From: an archaeon
Lineage (GTDB): Archaea > Nanobdellota > Nanobdellia > Pacearchaeales > GW2011-AR1
Direction of reading: 5' to 3'
DNA: 32,480 bases
NCBI GenBank assembly: GCA_030636025.1
Contig: DAOVXQ010000003.1
Coordinates: 1-32,480 of the forward strand
Each line of letters begins with the position of its first letter. The first letter of the stretch is position 1. A program made the translations under genes and the position numbers. Shown here one piece after another: positions 13,543 through 21,034 of this stretch. The notes under the pieces are model-generated. The model was given only the letters and a program-made list of their open reading frames with translations. It had not been told where the DNA came from and did no database searches.

Positions 13543-14109
13543 ATGATAAAAAATGAAAGTTCTAAAAAGAGAATCTGTTTTTATATTGATGGTGCAAATT
13601 TTTATGGGGGACTAACTTCAATTAATCGTAGATATACTGATAATAAATTTGATTTTGAAAATTATATTAATTATTTAGTTGGAAAAGATAAGTTAGTTCA
13701 AATTTATTATTACAATGCTCTGGTTAAAAAAAGAATTAATGAAAAAATTTGGGAAAAACAAAAAAACTTTTTTAACAGATTGCATAAAATTCCAAAATGC
13801 AAGGTTAGTTTATGCACGAGAAAATCTCGTTTAAATATTTTAGGAGAAGAATATCATACCATCAAAGGAGATGATATCCTTTTGGCATTAGATATGATTG
13901 AGGATTGTTATAATAATAGATTTGATAAAGTTATTTTAATCTCGGGGGATGGAGATTTTACTGAATTATTAAAAAGAGTAAAGAAAAAAGGGAAAGAAAT
14001 TGAGATTTGCTATTTTAATAATTGTGTTTCAAATATTTTGTTGAAGAAATCTGATAAAATTCATTTAATCAATAAAAAGATTATAAAAAAATTTTTCTTT
14101 ATAAAATAA
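13543..14109 (+). CDS. NYN-domain (LabA/DUF88-like) putative ribonuclease
   Basis: The 188-residue product begins with the NYN opening strand RICFYIDGANFYGGL, where the Asp-Gly-x-Asn is typical. It has IKGDDILLALDMIED in the middle and VILISGDGDFTELLKRVKKKG at the end of the core, the GDGDF acidic motif. This family comprises metal-dependent RNases. It is a different subtype from the NYN gene at 1798. The gene lies between remnants of the promoter/mini-ORF unit, and its end overlaps a minus-strand remnant frame. A role as toxin or defence effector is inferred from context. Confidence 0.8.
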   Translation: MIKNESSKKRICFYIDGANFYGGLTSINRRYTDNKFDFENYINYLVGKDKLVQIYYYNALVKKRINEKIWEKQKNFFNRLHKIPKCKVSLCTRKSRLNILGEEYHTIKGDDILLALDMIEDCYNNRFDKVILISGDGDFTELLKRVKKKGKEIEICYFNNCVSNILLKKSDKIHLINKKIIKKFFFIK

Positions 14110-14262
14110 GGTTAGCGAAGCTCCTAAGTTTATTGTTTAATTCAGAGTAATTAGTTTGTTTTTTCATTTTATTTGTGGATTTTCTTGGGTTTGTTTATAA
14201 TTTCATCATAAAACTCGTTTATAAGTCTTACTAATATGATTATTTTAGAGTAGTAACAGGGA
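14099..14262 (-). repeat. Decayed promoter plus mini-ORF remnant
   Basis: On the minus strand, 14193-14262 is the conserved promoter (TTACTACTCTAAAATAATC, then ACTTATAAACGAGTTTTATG). A deletion follows, then ATG at 14167 with a 22-codon frame beginning MKKQTNYSELNNKL and ending at 14099. Its middle (TTAAACAATAAACTT) also occurs at 15836-15880. It is a degraded mini-ORF unit. Confidence 0.6.
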
Positions 14263-14370
14263 TATTTAAATCTAAACATTTTATTATTCAAATACATCGG
14301 TTGTATTCTGGGGTTTTAACAGATAGATTCATAAAATTTTTGAATTCTTGGCAAAGCGTGCAAAAAGAAA

Positions 14371-14400
14371 GATTTATAAATCATTAAGTATACTTAAGGA
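14371..14400 (+). promoter_or_regulatory. Palindromic promoter of the AAA ATPase gene
   Basis: GATTTATAAATC (a palindromic TATA region) is followed by the perfect palindrome TTAAGTATACTTAA at 14384-14397. The start codon is at 14425. The same pair of elements is found without its gene at 1687-1717. From 14263 to 14370 I see no other feature. Confidence 0.6.
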
Positions 14401-14424
14401 TTATTATAAACTATACTTTACGAT

Positions 14425-15696
14425 ATGATAAAAGAAATAATTAAAGATTATTGGAAAAGAGAACTTCCTGAAATCATAGATAGAGATATTTCGCTTAAGA
14501 TAAAGACAGATTTAATAAATGATGTAATTGGTATGAGAAGATCTGGGAAGACCTTTCTTATGTTTGAGGAAATAATCAAACTTTCCCGCAAGTGTGGCAA
14601 ACAAGCAACTATTTATATTAATTTTGAAAACAGAAAACTTCTACCTTTAAAACAAGAGTATTTCAATGATATTATAGAGTTTATTTACCAAGAAAAATTG
14701 TTTGATAAACATAAAAAAATTTATTTGTTTTTAGATGAAGTTCAAAAAATAAATGGATGGGAGAGATTTGTTCGAGGTATTTATGATGAATTTAAAGGAA
14801 AAATAAAAATATTTGTTTCTGGCTCAAGTGCAAATCTTCTCAGTAAAGATTATGGAACATTATTAACTGGAAGGCATTTAACCACAACAGTCTTTCCGCT
14901 TAGTTTTAAAGAATTTCTTAAGTTTAAAAAATGCGACTATGAGGGAAACAAAATACAAACAAAAGTATTATTAAAGGAATATCTAAAATATGGCGGATTT
15001 CCAGAAGTAGTTTTATCAAATATGAAAGAAGATATATTAGGACAGCTTTTTAGTGATGTTCTATCAAAAGATGTTTTAAGCAGGGCAGATATAAGAAAAG
15101 AACATATCCTTGAAGAATTCGCATATTATTTATCAAGCAATATTTCCAATAAATTTAGTTTTAACAAGATGTCTAAATATTTTAAATCAAAAGGGATAAA
15201 AATATCTGTTCAAACATTAGAAAATTATTTTTATTTTCTAAAACAGGCATTTCTTTTTTTTGATAATTTAATATTTTCATATAAGATAAAAGACCAACTT
15301 CAATATCCAAGAAAAATTTATTGTTTAGATACTGGGCTTGCGAATCTTATTGGTTTTAAATTTAGTGAAGATATTGGCAAACTTTATGAAAATGCGGTTG
15401 CTGTAGAACTTCTTAGAAGAAGTTCCATAATTACAAAAATTTTCTACTGGCAGGATCAACAACAACGAGAAGTAGATTTTGTGATAAAAGAAGGAATAAA
15501 AATTAAACAGCTAATTCAGGTTTGTTATGATTTAAATGAAGATAATAAAAAAAGAGAAATTAAATCATTGTTAAAAGCAAGTAAAGAATTAAAATGCAAA
15601 AATCTTCTTGTGATAACAGGGGATAAAGAAGGAGATGAAACTATTGAAAAAACTAAAATAAAATTTATCCCATTATGGAAATGGCTACTTGTTTAA
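14425..15696 (+). CDS. AAA-family ATPase with DUF4143-like C-terminal region
   Basis: The 423-residue protein has Walker A GMRRSGKT (residues 36-43), Walker B IYLFLDEVQ (about 99-107), and the downstream FVSGSSANLLS plus TVFPLSFKEFLKF pattern of the AAA_14/DUF4143 family. The C-terminal half contains a winged-helix-like region, then FYWQDQQQREVDFVI, which resembles a restriction-nuclease-like core (D-x-E-VDF). This family is common in archaea and is often patchily distributed; its biochemical role is poorly known. It has its own palindromic promoter and is flanked by mini-ORF remnants, consistent with a cargo gene. Confidence 0.82.
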   Translation: MIKEIIKDYWKRELPEIIDRDISLKIKTDLINDVIGMRRSGKTFLMFEEIIKLSRKCGKQATIYINFENRKLLPLKQEYFNDIIEFIYQEKLFDKHKKIYLFLDEVQKINGWERFVRGIYDEFKGKIKIFVSGSSANLLSKDYGTLLTGRHLTTTVFPLSFKEFLKFKKCDYEGNKIQTKVLLKEYLKYGGFPEVVLSNMKEDILGQLFSDVLSKDVLSRADIRKEHILEEFAYYLSSNISNKFSFNKMSKYFKSKGIKISVQTLENYFYFLKQAFLFFDNLIFSYKIKDQLQYPRKIYCLDTGLANLIGFKFSEDIGKLYENAVAVELLRRSSIITKIFYWQDQQQREVDFVIKEGIKIKQLIQVCYDLNEDNKKREIKSLLKASKELKCKNLLVITGDKEGDETIEKTKIKFIPLWKWLLV

Positions 15697-15701
15697 TATT
15701 C

Positions 15702-15835
15702 TTTTGGCAATCTCGTAAGATACAGGAGATGCCCCCACGAACTTGTTTATATCCCCTAAATGGAAGGAGTTTTGAAGCAACAAAATCATCTCCAAACTCA
15801 TTAATATTATAAGATATCAAAAAAAAGGTTAAAAC
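15702..15835 (-). repeat. Degraded mini-ORF unit H with GT4 5' remnant
   Basis: On the minus strand, SYNINEFGDD...ASKLLPFRGYK corresponds to a mini-ORF lacking its start. It is followed, with a frameshift, by GASPVSYEIAK from the GT4 N-terminus. It abuts the end of the AAA gene. No intact frame remains. Confidence 0.65.
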
Positions 15836-15880
15836 TTAGGTTGGCGAAGCCCCAAGTTTATTGTTTAATTTTATTTTCAT
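15836..15880 (-). pseudogene. Collapsed GT4 start remnant
   Basis: A 14-residue frame (MKIKLNNKLGASPT) begins at an ATG overlapping the TGA of mini-ORF relic G, the same junction as in the intact operon. The segment TTAAACAATAAACTT is shared with 14110-14140. Confidence 0.5.
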
Positions 15881-15990
15881 CTTGAATTCCCCACACCAAT
15901 ATTTATATCCCAAAAAGAAAGTGGCTTTGAAGATGAGTTGTTGCTCTGGACATCTACAAAGAGATTAATGCTGTGAGATTTTGGTAATTT
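15877..15990 (-). pseudogene. Mini-ORF family relic G without a start codon
   Basis: The frame KSHSINLFVDVQSNNSSSKP...GVGNSR ends in TGA at 15877-15879 and clearly belongs to the family, but no ATG is present at the expected place. It sits between the AAA gene and HEPN/MNT module 3. From 15991 to 16023 nothing further is seen. Confidence 0.65.
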
Positions 15991-16023
15991 ATATAATCCG
16001 CCTTTGTAAAATATTTTTTTAAT

Positions 16024-16117
16024 ATTACAAATGTAATAATATATTGTTACAATTGTAAAAAAGAAAGGTTTAAATAGTTTTGTTACATTTGTAATAGATT
16101 ATAATTACAAAAGTAAT
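16024..16117 (+). promoter_or_regulatory. Four palindromic operators around the promoter of module 3
   Basis: ATTACAAATGTAAT (16024-16037), TTACAATTGTAA (16047-16058), TTACATTTGTAA (16083-16094) and ATTACAAAAGTAAT (16104-16117) are variants of one palindrome, TTACAAWTGTAA. A TATA-like GGTTTAAATAG lies between the second and third. The pattern suggests tight repression, probably by a product of the module or a dedicated regulator. Confidence 0.75.
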
Positions 16118-16127
16118 AATTATTAAA

Positions 16128-16529
16128 ATGAAAATTGAAGAACATGAAAAAGCATACAAAGAACATTTAGAAAATCTTAATCAGGCGATTGAAGAAGGAA
16201 TAGAAGAGAATCAGAGAAATGTTGGGTATAATGTTTCTCAGGGCTCTGTAGAATTGTTTGCAATATATCTTCATAAACTGCGATTTATACAAGATTCAGG
16301 AGACCAGTTTGACCATAGAATTTTTAAGAATAAAAATCAAATAGACAAAAAAATACCTGCAGAATTTCCAGATAGGGAAAAGATATTGAGCTTGATGAGA
16401 GATATAGAATTAGAAAGAAACATTCTTTGCTATGGAAGAAGAAAACAAAACGAAAAAATTGAAAAACTTATTAAAATATTTAATAAATTAAGGAAATTAA
16501 TAAATACAAATTTAAAACAAAATGGATAA
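16128..16529 (+). CDS. HEPN-like protein, module 3
   Basis: The 133-residue helical protein has a C-terminal RNILCYGRRK segment that fits the RN-x-x-x-[HY] HEPN signature of the archaeal MNT-associated type. The upstream helix carries SVELFAIYLHKLRFI. Gene order is HEPN first, nucleotidyltransferase second, opposite to modules 1, 2 and 5. Its TAA lies within the first codons of the nucleotidyltransferase (8-nt overlap). Toxin activity is inferred from the family. Confidence 0.7.
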   Translation: MKIEEHEKAYKEHLENLNQAIEEGIEENQRNVGYNVSQGSVELFAIYLHKLRFIQDSGDQFDHRIFKNKNQIDKKIPAEFPDREKILSLMRDIELERNILCYGRRKQNEKIEKLIKIFNKLRKLINTNLKQNG

Positions 16530-17139
16530 AGAAAAAGATTTAGTTGCATATGCAATTGATTTTGTAGCTTATTTAATCACTAAAACAAATAATTTAGATA
16601 GGGTTATACTTTATGGTTCTGTGGCAAGAGGGGATTTTAATGAAGATTCTGATGTTGATTTATTTATAGATTCAAGAGAAAATATTGAGAAAAAAATAAA
16701 TAAAATTGTGGATAATTATTATAAGACAAAGAAATTCAAAGAATGGGAATTAAAAGGAATTAAAAATACGATTTCGGTTATTGCAGGAGAATTAGATTCT
16801 GAAGAATGGAAAAACCTCAAAAGAAGCATCCTAAACACTGGAATTATTTTGTATGGAAAGTATAAGGCAGAATCAGATAAAATAAATCAGTATACTTTAT
16901 TTTCTTTTGAGAATATAGTCCCTAATAAAAAAAGGATTTCAATTTTCAGAAAATTATTTGGATTTAAAGTTGGGAAAAAAGAATATCCAGGGTTGGTTGA
17001 GAAAATTAATGCTATCAAGGTTGGAAAAGGTAGTCTTCTCGTTCCAATTGAACATACAAATGAACTAAAGAAATACTTTCATAGTAAAAAAGTTGCAGTA
17101 AAATTATATGATTTGTGGTCGGATAGTAAATTAAATTAA
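16522..17139 (+). CDS. Nucleotidyltransferase, module 3 antitoxin-like
   Basis: The 205-residue protein begins with VILYGSVARGDFNEDSDVDL, a complete GS-x(n)-DxD nucleotidyltransferase signature near residues 29-48. It lacks the HTH domain of modules 1, 2 and 5 and instead has a C-terminal extension of about 90 residues (FENIVPNKKRISIFRKLFG onward) that may bind DNA or its partner. It is translationally coupled to the HEPN gene. It would be expected to neutralise the HEPN partner. Confidence 0.8.
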   Translation: MDKEKDLVAYAIDFVAYLITKTNNLDRVILYGSVARGDFNEDSDVDLFIDSRENIEKKINKIVDNYYKTKKFKEWELKGIKNTISVIAGELDSEEWKNLKRSILNTGIILYGKYKAESDKINQYTLFSFENIVPNKKRISIFRKLFGFKVGKKEYPGLVEKINAIKVGKGSLLVPIEHTNELKKYFHSKKVAVKLYDLWSDSKLN

Positions 17140-17147
17140 AAAAATTT

Positions 17148-18101
17148 CTATCTCGCAATGATTTCCCGGATATAATATCTTTTTTCGTAAGGGGAATTAT
17201 TTAAATGTATTTTCATTAGTAAATCTATTACAATTCCAAAACTGAAAAGGATAATTCCTGAGATAATTAGGAAAAATGTTAAGAAAAACCACCCGTCCCT
17301 GTTAAGACTTAATCCTAAAAATAACTTTCTGTATAATGAAAATAATCCTGATAAAATTCCTGCTCCGAATGAAGTGATTCCTGCGATTCCGAAAATGTGC
17401 AAGGGCCTTTGAGAGTATTTGTCTAAAAACCAGATGTAGATTAAATCAATAAATCCTTTTATTGCTTTGTCATAACCGTATTTTGTTTTCCCGTTTGTTC
17501 TTGGTCTGTGATTAACAACAACTTCGCCGATTTTGAATCCTTTCCATCTTAGGATTGCTAAAATATATCTGTGCATTTCTCCAGAAATATCAAGACTTTT
17601 TACAGCTTTCTTTTTGTAAACACGAAGAGTGCAACCAGTGTCATGAACCCTGTCTTTAATTAATACTCTTCTTAAAAATCTCCCTGTTTTTGTCAAGATT
17701 TTAATCCCAGATTTATCTTTTCTGTGCAATCTCCATCCAGCAATAACATCAAGATTTCTTTCTTTTAATGATTTTAATAATTTCGGGATATCTTTTGGGT
17801 CGTTCTGCAAATCTCCATCCATAGAAATAACAATCTCTCCTTTTGCAGATTTAAAACCTGCATCCAAGGCAGTTGCCTGCCCATAATTTTTATTCAAGTC
17901 AATAATTTTCACTTTTTCTAATTCCTTAAGCTCATCAATTGTTCTATCTGTTGAACCATCATTCACATAAATTACTTCATAATTTTTCCTAAGCAAAGTC
18001 ATAACCTCTTTTATTTCTTGATTCAATTTTTCTACATTCCCTTGTTCATTAAACACAGGAACAACTACTGAATAGGTTATTATTGGTTTTATTTTTTCCA
18101 T
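17148..18101 (-). CDS. DPM1/GtrB-like polyprenyl-phosphate glycosyltransferase (GT2)
   Basis: The 317-residue GT-A enzyme has SVVVPVFNEQGN, VIYVNDGSTDRT, the metal-binding SMDGDLQNDP (residues 93-102), DTGCTLRVYKK and GEMHRYI. Two C-terminal membrane helices follow (near residues 232-255 and 275-300). This matches enzymes that load a sugar onto a polyprenyl/dolichyl phosphate. Its product could be the donor for the GT-C transferase at 5349, which needs a lipid-phosphate sugar; this link is inference. Upstream it shares the GTTACYMCTYTAAAATAA-like element with the glycan-locus promoters. Confidence 0.87.
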   Translation of the reverse strand: MEKIKPIITYSVVVPVFNEQGNVEKLNQEIKEVMTLLRKNYEVIYVNDGSTDRTIDELKELEKVKIIDLNKNYGQATALDAGFKSAKGEIVISMDGDLQNDPKDIPKLLKSLKERNLDVIAGWRLHRKDKSGIKILTKTGRFLRRVLIKDRVHDTGCTLRVYKKKAVKSLDISGEMHRYILAILRWKGFKIGEVVVNHRPRTNGKTKYGYDKAIKGFIDLIYIWFLDKYSQRPLHIFGIAGITSFGAGILSGLFSLYRKLFLGLSLNRDGWFFLTFFLIISGIILFSFGIVIDLLMKIHLNNSPYEKRYYIREIIAR

Positions 18102-18111
18102 TTTATTTTGC

Positions 18112-18172
18112 TACTATAATTTTGTTGCTCATAGGTTTTTAAATGTTGTTATTTTAAAGGGGTTACAGGATG
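18112..18172 (-). promoter_or_regulatory. Promoter of the GT2 gene with the glycan-locus upstream element
   Basis: On the minus strand CCTGTAACCCCTTTAAAATA precedes a TATA-like ATTTAAAAACC. The first element is a close variant of CCTGTTACTACTCTAAAATA found before the mini-ORFs. No mini-ORF is present here. The rest of the divergent region to 18238 holds a TATA-like AAGTTTAAAAAGG for the next gene. Confidence 0.45.
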
Positions 18173-18238
18173 GCAAAGTTTAAAAAGGGAATTTATGTTT
18201 ATTTTCTATTAACATCTAACAAAGATATATATTAAAAT

Positions 18239-19159
18239 ATGAAAATGAATAAAAACTCAAAAAAATTGAAAAATACAATGAAAATAGGGAATAGTTCAAG
18301 GATTATAGCAGGGATTTTAACATTAGCAATAATTGGATTGCTTATTTTTGCAGGCCCTGCACAGGCATTTGTTTTGGGATTGACAGCAGATAAAGAAGAT
18401 GTAAAAAAAGGAGAGACAATTACTTTTAATGCAACTCTGGATATTCAATCAATGGACAAATATTTGCCTGTTGAACATCTTGAATTACATATTAATGGTC
18501 CAGAATCAGTAGTTTGCAAATTTGATATTAATGGGAAGATAATTAATGAAGAAGGTTGTGAGGGCATGGAGATTGAAAGAATCTACTTTAATTCAGAAAA
18601 TTATTTAGGTTATGGCTACGGCTATGGGTATGGTCAAGAGAATTCTTATGGTTATGGTTATGAAATTGATTATGGGTACGGATATAATTTTGGTTATGAT
18701 TATGGATACGGATATGGATATGGGGCGGGTGGAAAGGAAATTAATTTAATTTATAAAATTACATTAGATACGATTAGTTATGAAGCCGGAGATTATATCT
18801 CTCAATTAAAAGCAGATATTGGTGGTGAAATTTTTGCATCAAAAAGTAAACCAGAGTTTACTGTAATTTCTTCTAATTCTTTTAGTGGGCAAGGGGGAAG
18901 TGGAAGTGATAATGGTGAAAATAATGACACTATTGGTGGTTTGTCAAGCCAGAATAATGGGGATTCTAATGGCAATGGAGAGGAACCTGATGAAAAAGAT
19001 GAACCTCCAACAACTTTTTTTTCAAGGTTAGCAGGAATAACAGGAGCAGTTATTGGTGCATTGGGGACAACTGGAACTACTGTTGTCGTGATTTTCTTAG
19101 TTGGTTTACTTGGTTCTGCAATTACTGTTAGACAGATTAGAAAGAGGAAGAAATTGTAA
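18239..19159 (+). CDS. Secreted Gly/Tyr-rich protein with C-terminal membrane anchor
   Basis: The 306-residue protein has a basic N-terminus and a hydrophobic signal helix (residues 24-40, ending AGPAQA), then a beta-rich region. A stretch near residues 123-162 is made mostly of Gly-Tyr pairs, and an acidic Ser/Asn/Gly linker follows. A C-terminal FFSRLAGITGAVIG precedes a membrane helix and the basic tail RQIRKRKKL. It is most likely anchored in the membrane and exposed outside. Gly-Tyr repeats suggest an adhesive or self-associating segment. The ITGAV-x-G motif is shared with the protein at 23898. Confidence 0.75.
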   Translation: MKMNKNSKKLKNTMKIGNSSRIIAGILTLAIIGLLIFAGPAQAFVLGLTADKEDVKKGETITFNATLDIQSMDKYLPVEHLELHINGPESVVCKFDINGKIINEEGCEGMEIERIYFNSENYLGYGYGYGYGQENSYGYGYEIDYGYGYNFGYDYGYGYGYGAGGKEINLIYKITLDTISYEAGDYISQLKADIGGEIFASKSKPEFTVISSNSFSGQGGSGSDNGENNDTIGGLSSQNNGDSNGNGEEPDEKDEPPTTFFSRLAGITGAVIGALGTTGTTVVVIFLVGLLGSAITVRQIRKRKKL

Positions 19160-19164
19160 ATTAG

Positions 19165-19416
19165 TTATATCTCCCAAAACTCTTCTTTTGTTTTAGAAAA
19201 AACATTTTTTACATCCTGTTCTTTTACTGTTTTTCTTCCTTGAATAATTATTTCTTCTTTTATTTTTTCAATTATGTTTCTTAAGTTTTTTTCTAATTCT
19301 CTTTCTAATAAATAAACTGCATCAGGGCTTATTCTCTTAATTCCTGCTTTTTTTATCTGCAGGATTAAATTTCTTCTCTTTATTAATGTGTTATTCTTTT
19401 TCTTGCTTTTTTCCAT
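19165..19416 (-). CDS. Archaeal histone-fold protein
   Basis: The 83-residue protein aligns with the histone fold: an LILQIKKAGIKRISPDAVYL helix and loop, a long central helix (ELEKNLRNIIEKIKEEIII), then GRKTVKEQDVKNVF, the conserved GRKT-x3-D stretch. It has an extra basic N-terminus of about 15 residues. It should bind and wrap DNA as a dimer. The ATG is 6 nt after the TAA of the module 4 nucleotidyltransferase, so it is likely co-transcribed with that toxin-antitoxin-like pair, which is unusual. Confidence 0.8.
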   Translation of the reverse strand: MEKSKKKNNTLIKRRNLILQIKKAGIKRISPDAVYLLERELEKNLRNIIEKIKEEIIIQGRKTVKEQDVKNVFSKTKEEFWEI

Positions 19417-19422
19417 CTTTAG

Positions 19423-19974
19423 TTAATGTATTAATACATAAAATTTCTTGAATTTAATTTTAAAATTTAAAAAAAGCTTTTCAAAAATATTCTCATTTTC
19501 TACAGGCAAAATAAACACCTGATTTGCAAGCCATTCCCCATTATTTTCTCTAACTAAACCTTTTTCTTTATTTTTCCCCCTTAAAATATTCACAATTTTA
19601 ACTTTTATAGAGGGTTTTAGACTAATAAGTTCATATTTAAACAAAACTTTATTTGAAAACTTATAAATCTGAGAAAAAGAGCATTTATTTTTAATGCTAT
19701 ACCCTTCCCTTAATAAAGTGTGGATTATCGACGGAGGATTTGCAAAAAAGTCATTTGGTTTTAGGACAGAAACATGAAAACCTGAGATTTTTATTCCCGG
19801 TTTATTGGTTATTACTGCTATATCTGTGTCTTGTGGAACTGCTTTCCCTTTTACAGCAGAGCCAAATACAATTATATCTAAAATTTCTTTATCTTTAAGA
19901 TATTTTTTTAATTTATTTTTTATTAGTAATAATCTTTTTGAGTTCATTTGCATATTCTTTAAGTTTATTTGCAT
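19423..19974 (-). CDS. Nucleotidyltransferase, module 4 antitoxin-like
   Basis: The product has IIVFGSAVKGKAVPQDTDIAVI, the GS plus DxD nucleotidyltransferase signature. It lacks an HTH domain and has a C-terminal half of about 110 residues I do not recognise. The frame opens at 19974, but Met codons at 19953 and 19947 are also possible; all overlap the HEPN gene. The last codons contain the palindrome ATGTATTAATACAT just before the histone gene, resembling the operators in front of the HEPN gene. Confidence 0.75.
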   Translation of the reverse strand: MQINLKNMQMNSKRLLLIKNKLKKYLKDKEILDIIVFGSAVKGKAVPQDTDIAVITNKPGIKISGFHVSVLKPNDFFANPPSIIHTLLREGYSIKNKCSFSQIYKFSNKVLFKYELISLKPSIKVKIVNILRGKNKEKGLVRENNGEWLANQVFILPVENENIFEKLFLNFKIKFKKFYVLIH

Positions 19975-20245
19975 CTTTTTGTCTTAAGCGAAGATTATAA
20001 GATTGAGTGTAAATTTTAAAAAAATCAGAAACTTTTTGATATGCCTCATTAAAATATGTTTCCAGTAAAGAAAATCTTTGATTGTGATTTTTTGGCATAA
20101 CTCTAATTTGATTGTAAATTAAATAATCACACAAAATTACAATTGCTTTAAAAAAATCTGAGACAGCTACATTAAATCTTTTTTTTATTAAATTTTCTTC
20201 TCCAGATTCTAAAAATTCTTCAGCATTTTTTAAAAGTTCTTCCAT
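19913..20245 (-). CDS. Small HEPN-like protein, module 4
   Basis: The 110-residue helical protein begins EELLKNAEEFLESGEENLI and has AVSDFFKAIVILCDYLIY and a C-terminal SYNLRLRQKDANKLKEYANE. This layout resembles short HEPN proteins paired with nucleotidyltransferases. No clear RNxxxH is seen, so catalytic activity is uncertain. It is the first gene of a minus-strand operon with the nucleotidyltransferase and a histone. Confidence 0.65.
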   Translation of the reverse strand: MEELLKNAEEFLESGEENLIKKRFNVAVSDFFKAIVILCDYLIYNQIRVMPKNHNQRFSLLETYFNEAYQKVSDFFKIYTQSYNLRLRQKDANKLKEYANELKKIITNKK

Positions 20246-20297
20246 TAATACATTAATAGATTATTGACTTTTTAAACTTATTGGTTAATGCATTAAT
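20244..20297 (-). promoter_or_regulatory. Promoter and palindromic operators of module 4
   Basis: ATTAATACATTAAT (20244-20257) abuts the start codon and TTAATGCATTAA (20285-20296) lies upstream. A TATA-like AGTTTAAAAAG (minus strand, about 20266-20276) sits between them. Both palindromes are variants of TTAATRYATTAA, also present in front of the histone gene. Confidence 0.65.
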
Positions 20298-20344
20298 TTT
20301 AGTGATCCTATTACATAAGAAAACGAAAAGAAAGATGTTGATTA

Positions 20345-20446
20345 TTTTTTTAGAAAGTATATACTTGGTTGCACATTGTTTTCACAATCGGTAAATATAA
20401 AAACCATCTATTCTCAATACACCTACTAAATAGAAGAGTTCTGATA
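20345..20446 (+). promoter_or_regulatory. Upstream region of the 20452 gene with two shared elements
   Basis: TTTTTTAGAAAGTATATA followed by a GTTGCA (20345-20373) is repeated upstream of the next gene at 20931-20960. AGAGTTCTGATA (20435-20446), near the start codon, also occurs at 25625-25636 before the 25646 gene. A TATA-like GGTAAATATAAAAACC lies at about 20390-20405. Confidence 0.4.
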
Positions 20447-20451
20447 TTAAG

Positions 20452-20892
20452 ATGGAAAATTTAGAGCAAATGAGTTTAAGTAAACAAGTTCAACGGCTTG
20501 GAAAAATTATTTCTAGAGAAAGATATGTTAAAAGGTATTCACAGAATAGTTGGACTACTGGAGAGGGAGGAGATGGGCATTCAAGTAAGGCAGAGACAAT
20601 TACAGAGTATACTCCCGTTTATGCGAGCAGATATAATTTTAATAAAAAAATAAGAAAAGATGCAGAAAATAAATTAAAAATAATAAAAGAATTTTCCATT
20701 GATTCTGAAATTAAATCAGAGGTTAATGCCCAATTTGCGAACGCAAAAAAAATGCAGGACAAATATGTAATCAATGTTATCGGAAAGAGCATGGCAGGAG
20801 TTTTCATGGGGGGTTTTATTACTGGAATGATTGCGGGTTATGGATATCTGGCATGGAAACTTTACGAATTTATACAAGAGACAAAATTCTAA
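20452..20892 (+). CDS. Hypothetical protein with one C-terminal membrane segment
   Basis: This 146-residue protein is charged over the first 105 residues. It ends with a Gly-rich hydrophobic helix (SMAGVFMGGFITGMIAGYGY) and a short tail. No signal peptide is present, so the bulk is probably cytoplasmic with a tail anchor. I do not recognise the family. It shares an upstream element with the large secreted protein downstream, which suggests joint regulation. Confidence 0.65.
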   Translation: MENLEQMSLSKQVQRLGKIISRERYVKRYSQNSWTTGEGGDGHSSKAETITEYTPVYASRYNFNKKIRKDAENKLKIIKEFSIDSEIKSEVNAQFANAKKMQDKYVINVIGKSMAGVFMGGFITGMIAGYGYLAWKLYEFIQETKF

Positions 20893-20930
20893 TTTCTAAT
20901 AATAATCTTTCTTAACTTAAGGGATAATGT

Positions 20931-21021
20931 TTTTTTTAGAAAGTATATATTCTGTTGCAACTTTATTTATAAATAAATTTAGCTTTTTTACATTATCATT
21001 TTGAAGTGATTGAAAGGAGGT
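20931..21021 (+). promoter_or_regulatory. Promoter and ribosome binding site of the large secreted protein gene
   Basis: The shared TTTTTTAGAAAGTATATA element is followed by a TATA-like TTTATTTATAAATAAA (20962-20978) and, after about 35 nt, AAAGGAGGT (21013-21021). The strong Shine-Dalgarno is 13 nt from the ATG at 21035, so this gene has a leadered mRNA, unlike most in the window. Confidence 0.5.
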
Positions 21022-21034
21022 AAAATAAAAAAGA

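Noticed and set aside
1443-15990. Mini-ORF repeats as a CRISPR array
   Set aside because: Copies are about 100-130 bp, dispersed, coding in character and not separated by regular spacers.
1443-15990. Mini-ORF repeats as an insertion sequence or MITE
   Set aside because: No terminal inverted repeats, target-site duplications or transposase were found; boundaries follow start and stop codons instead.
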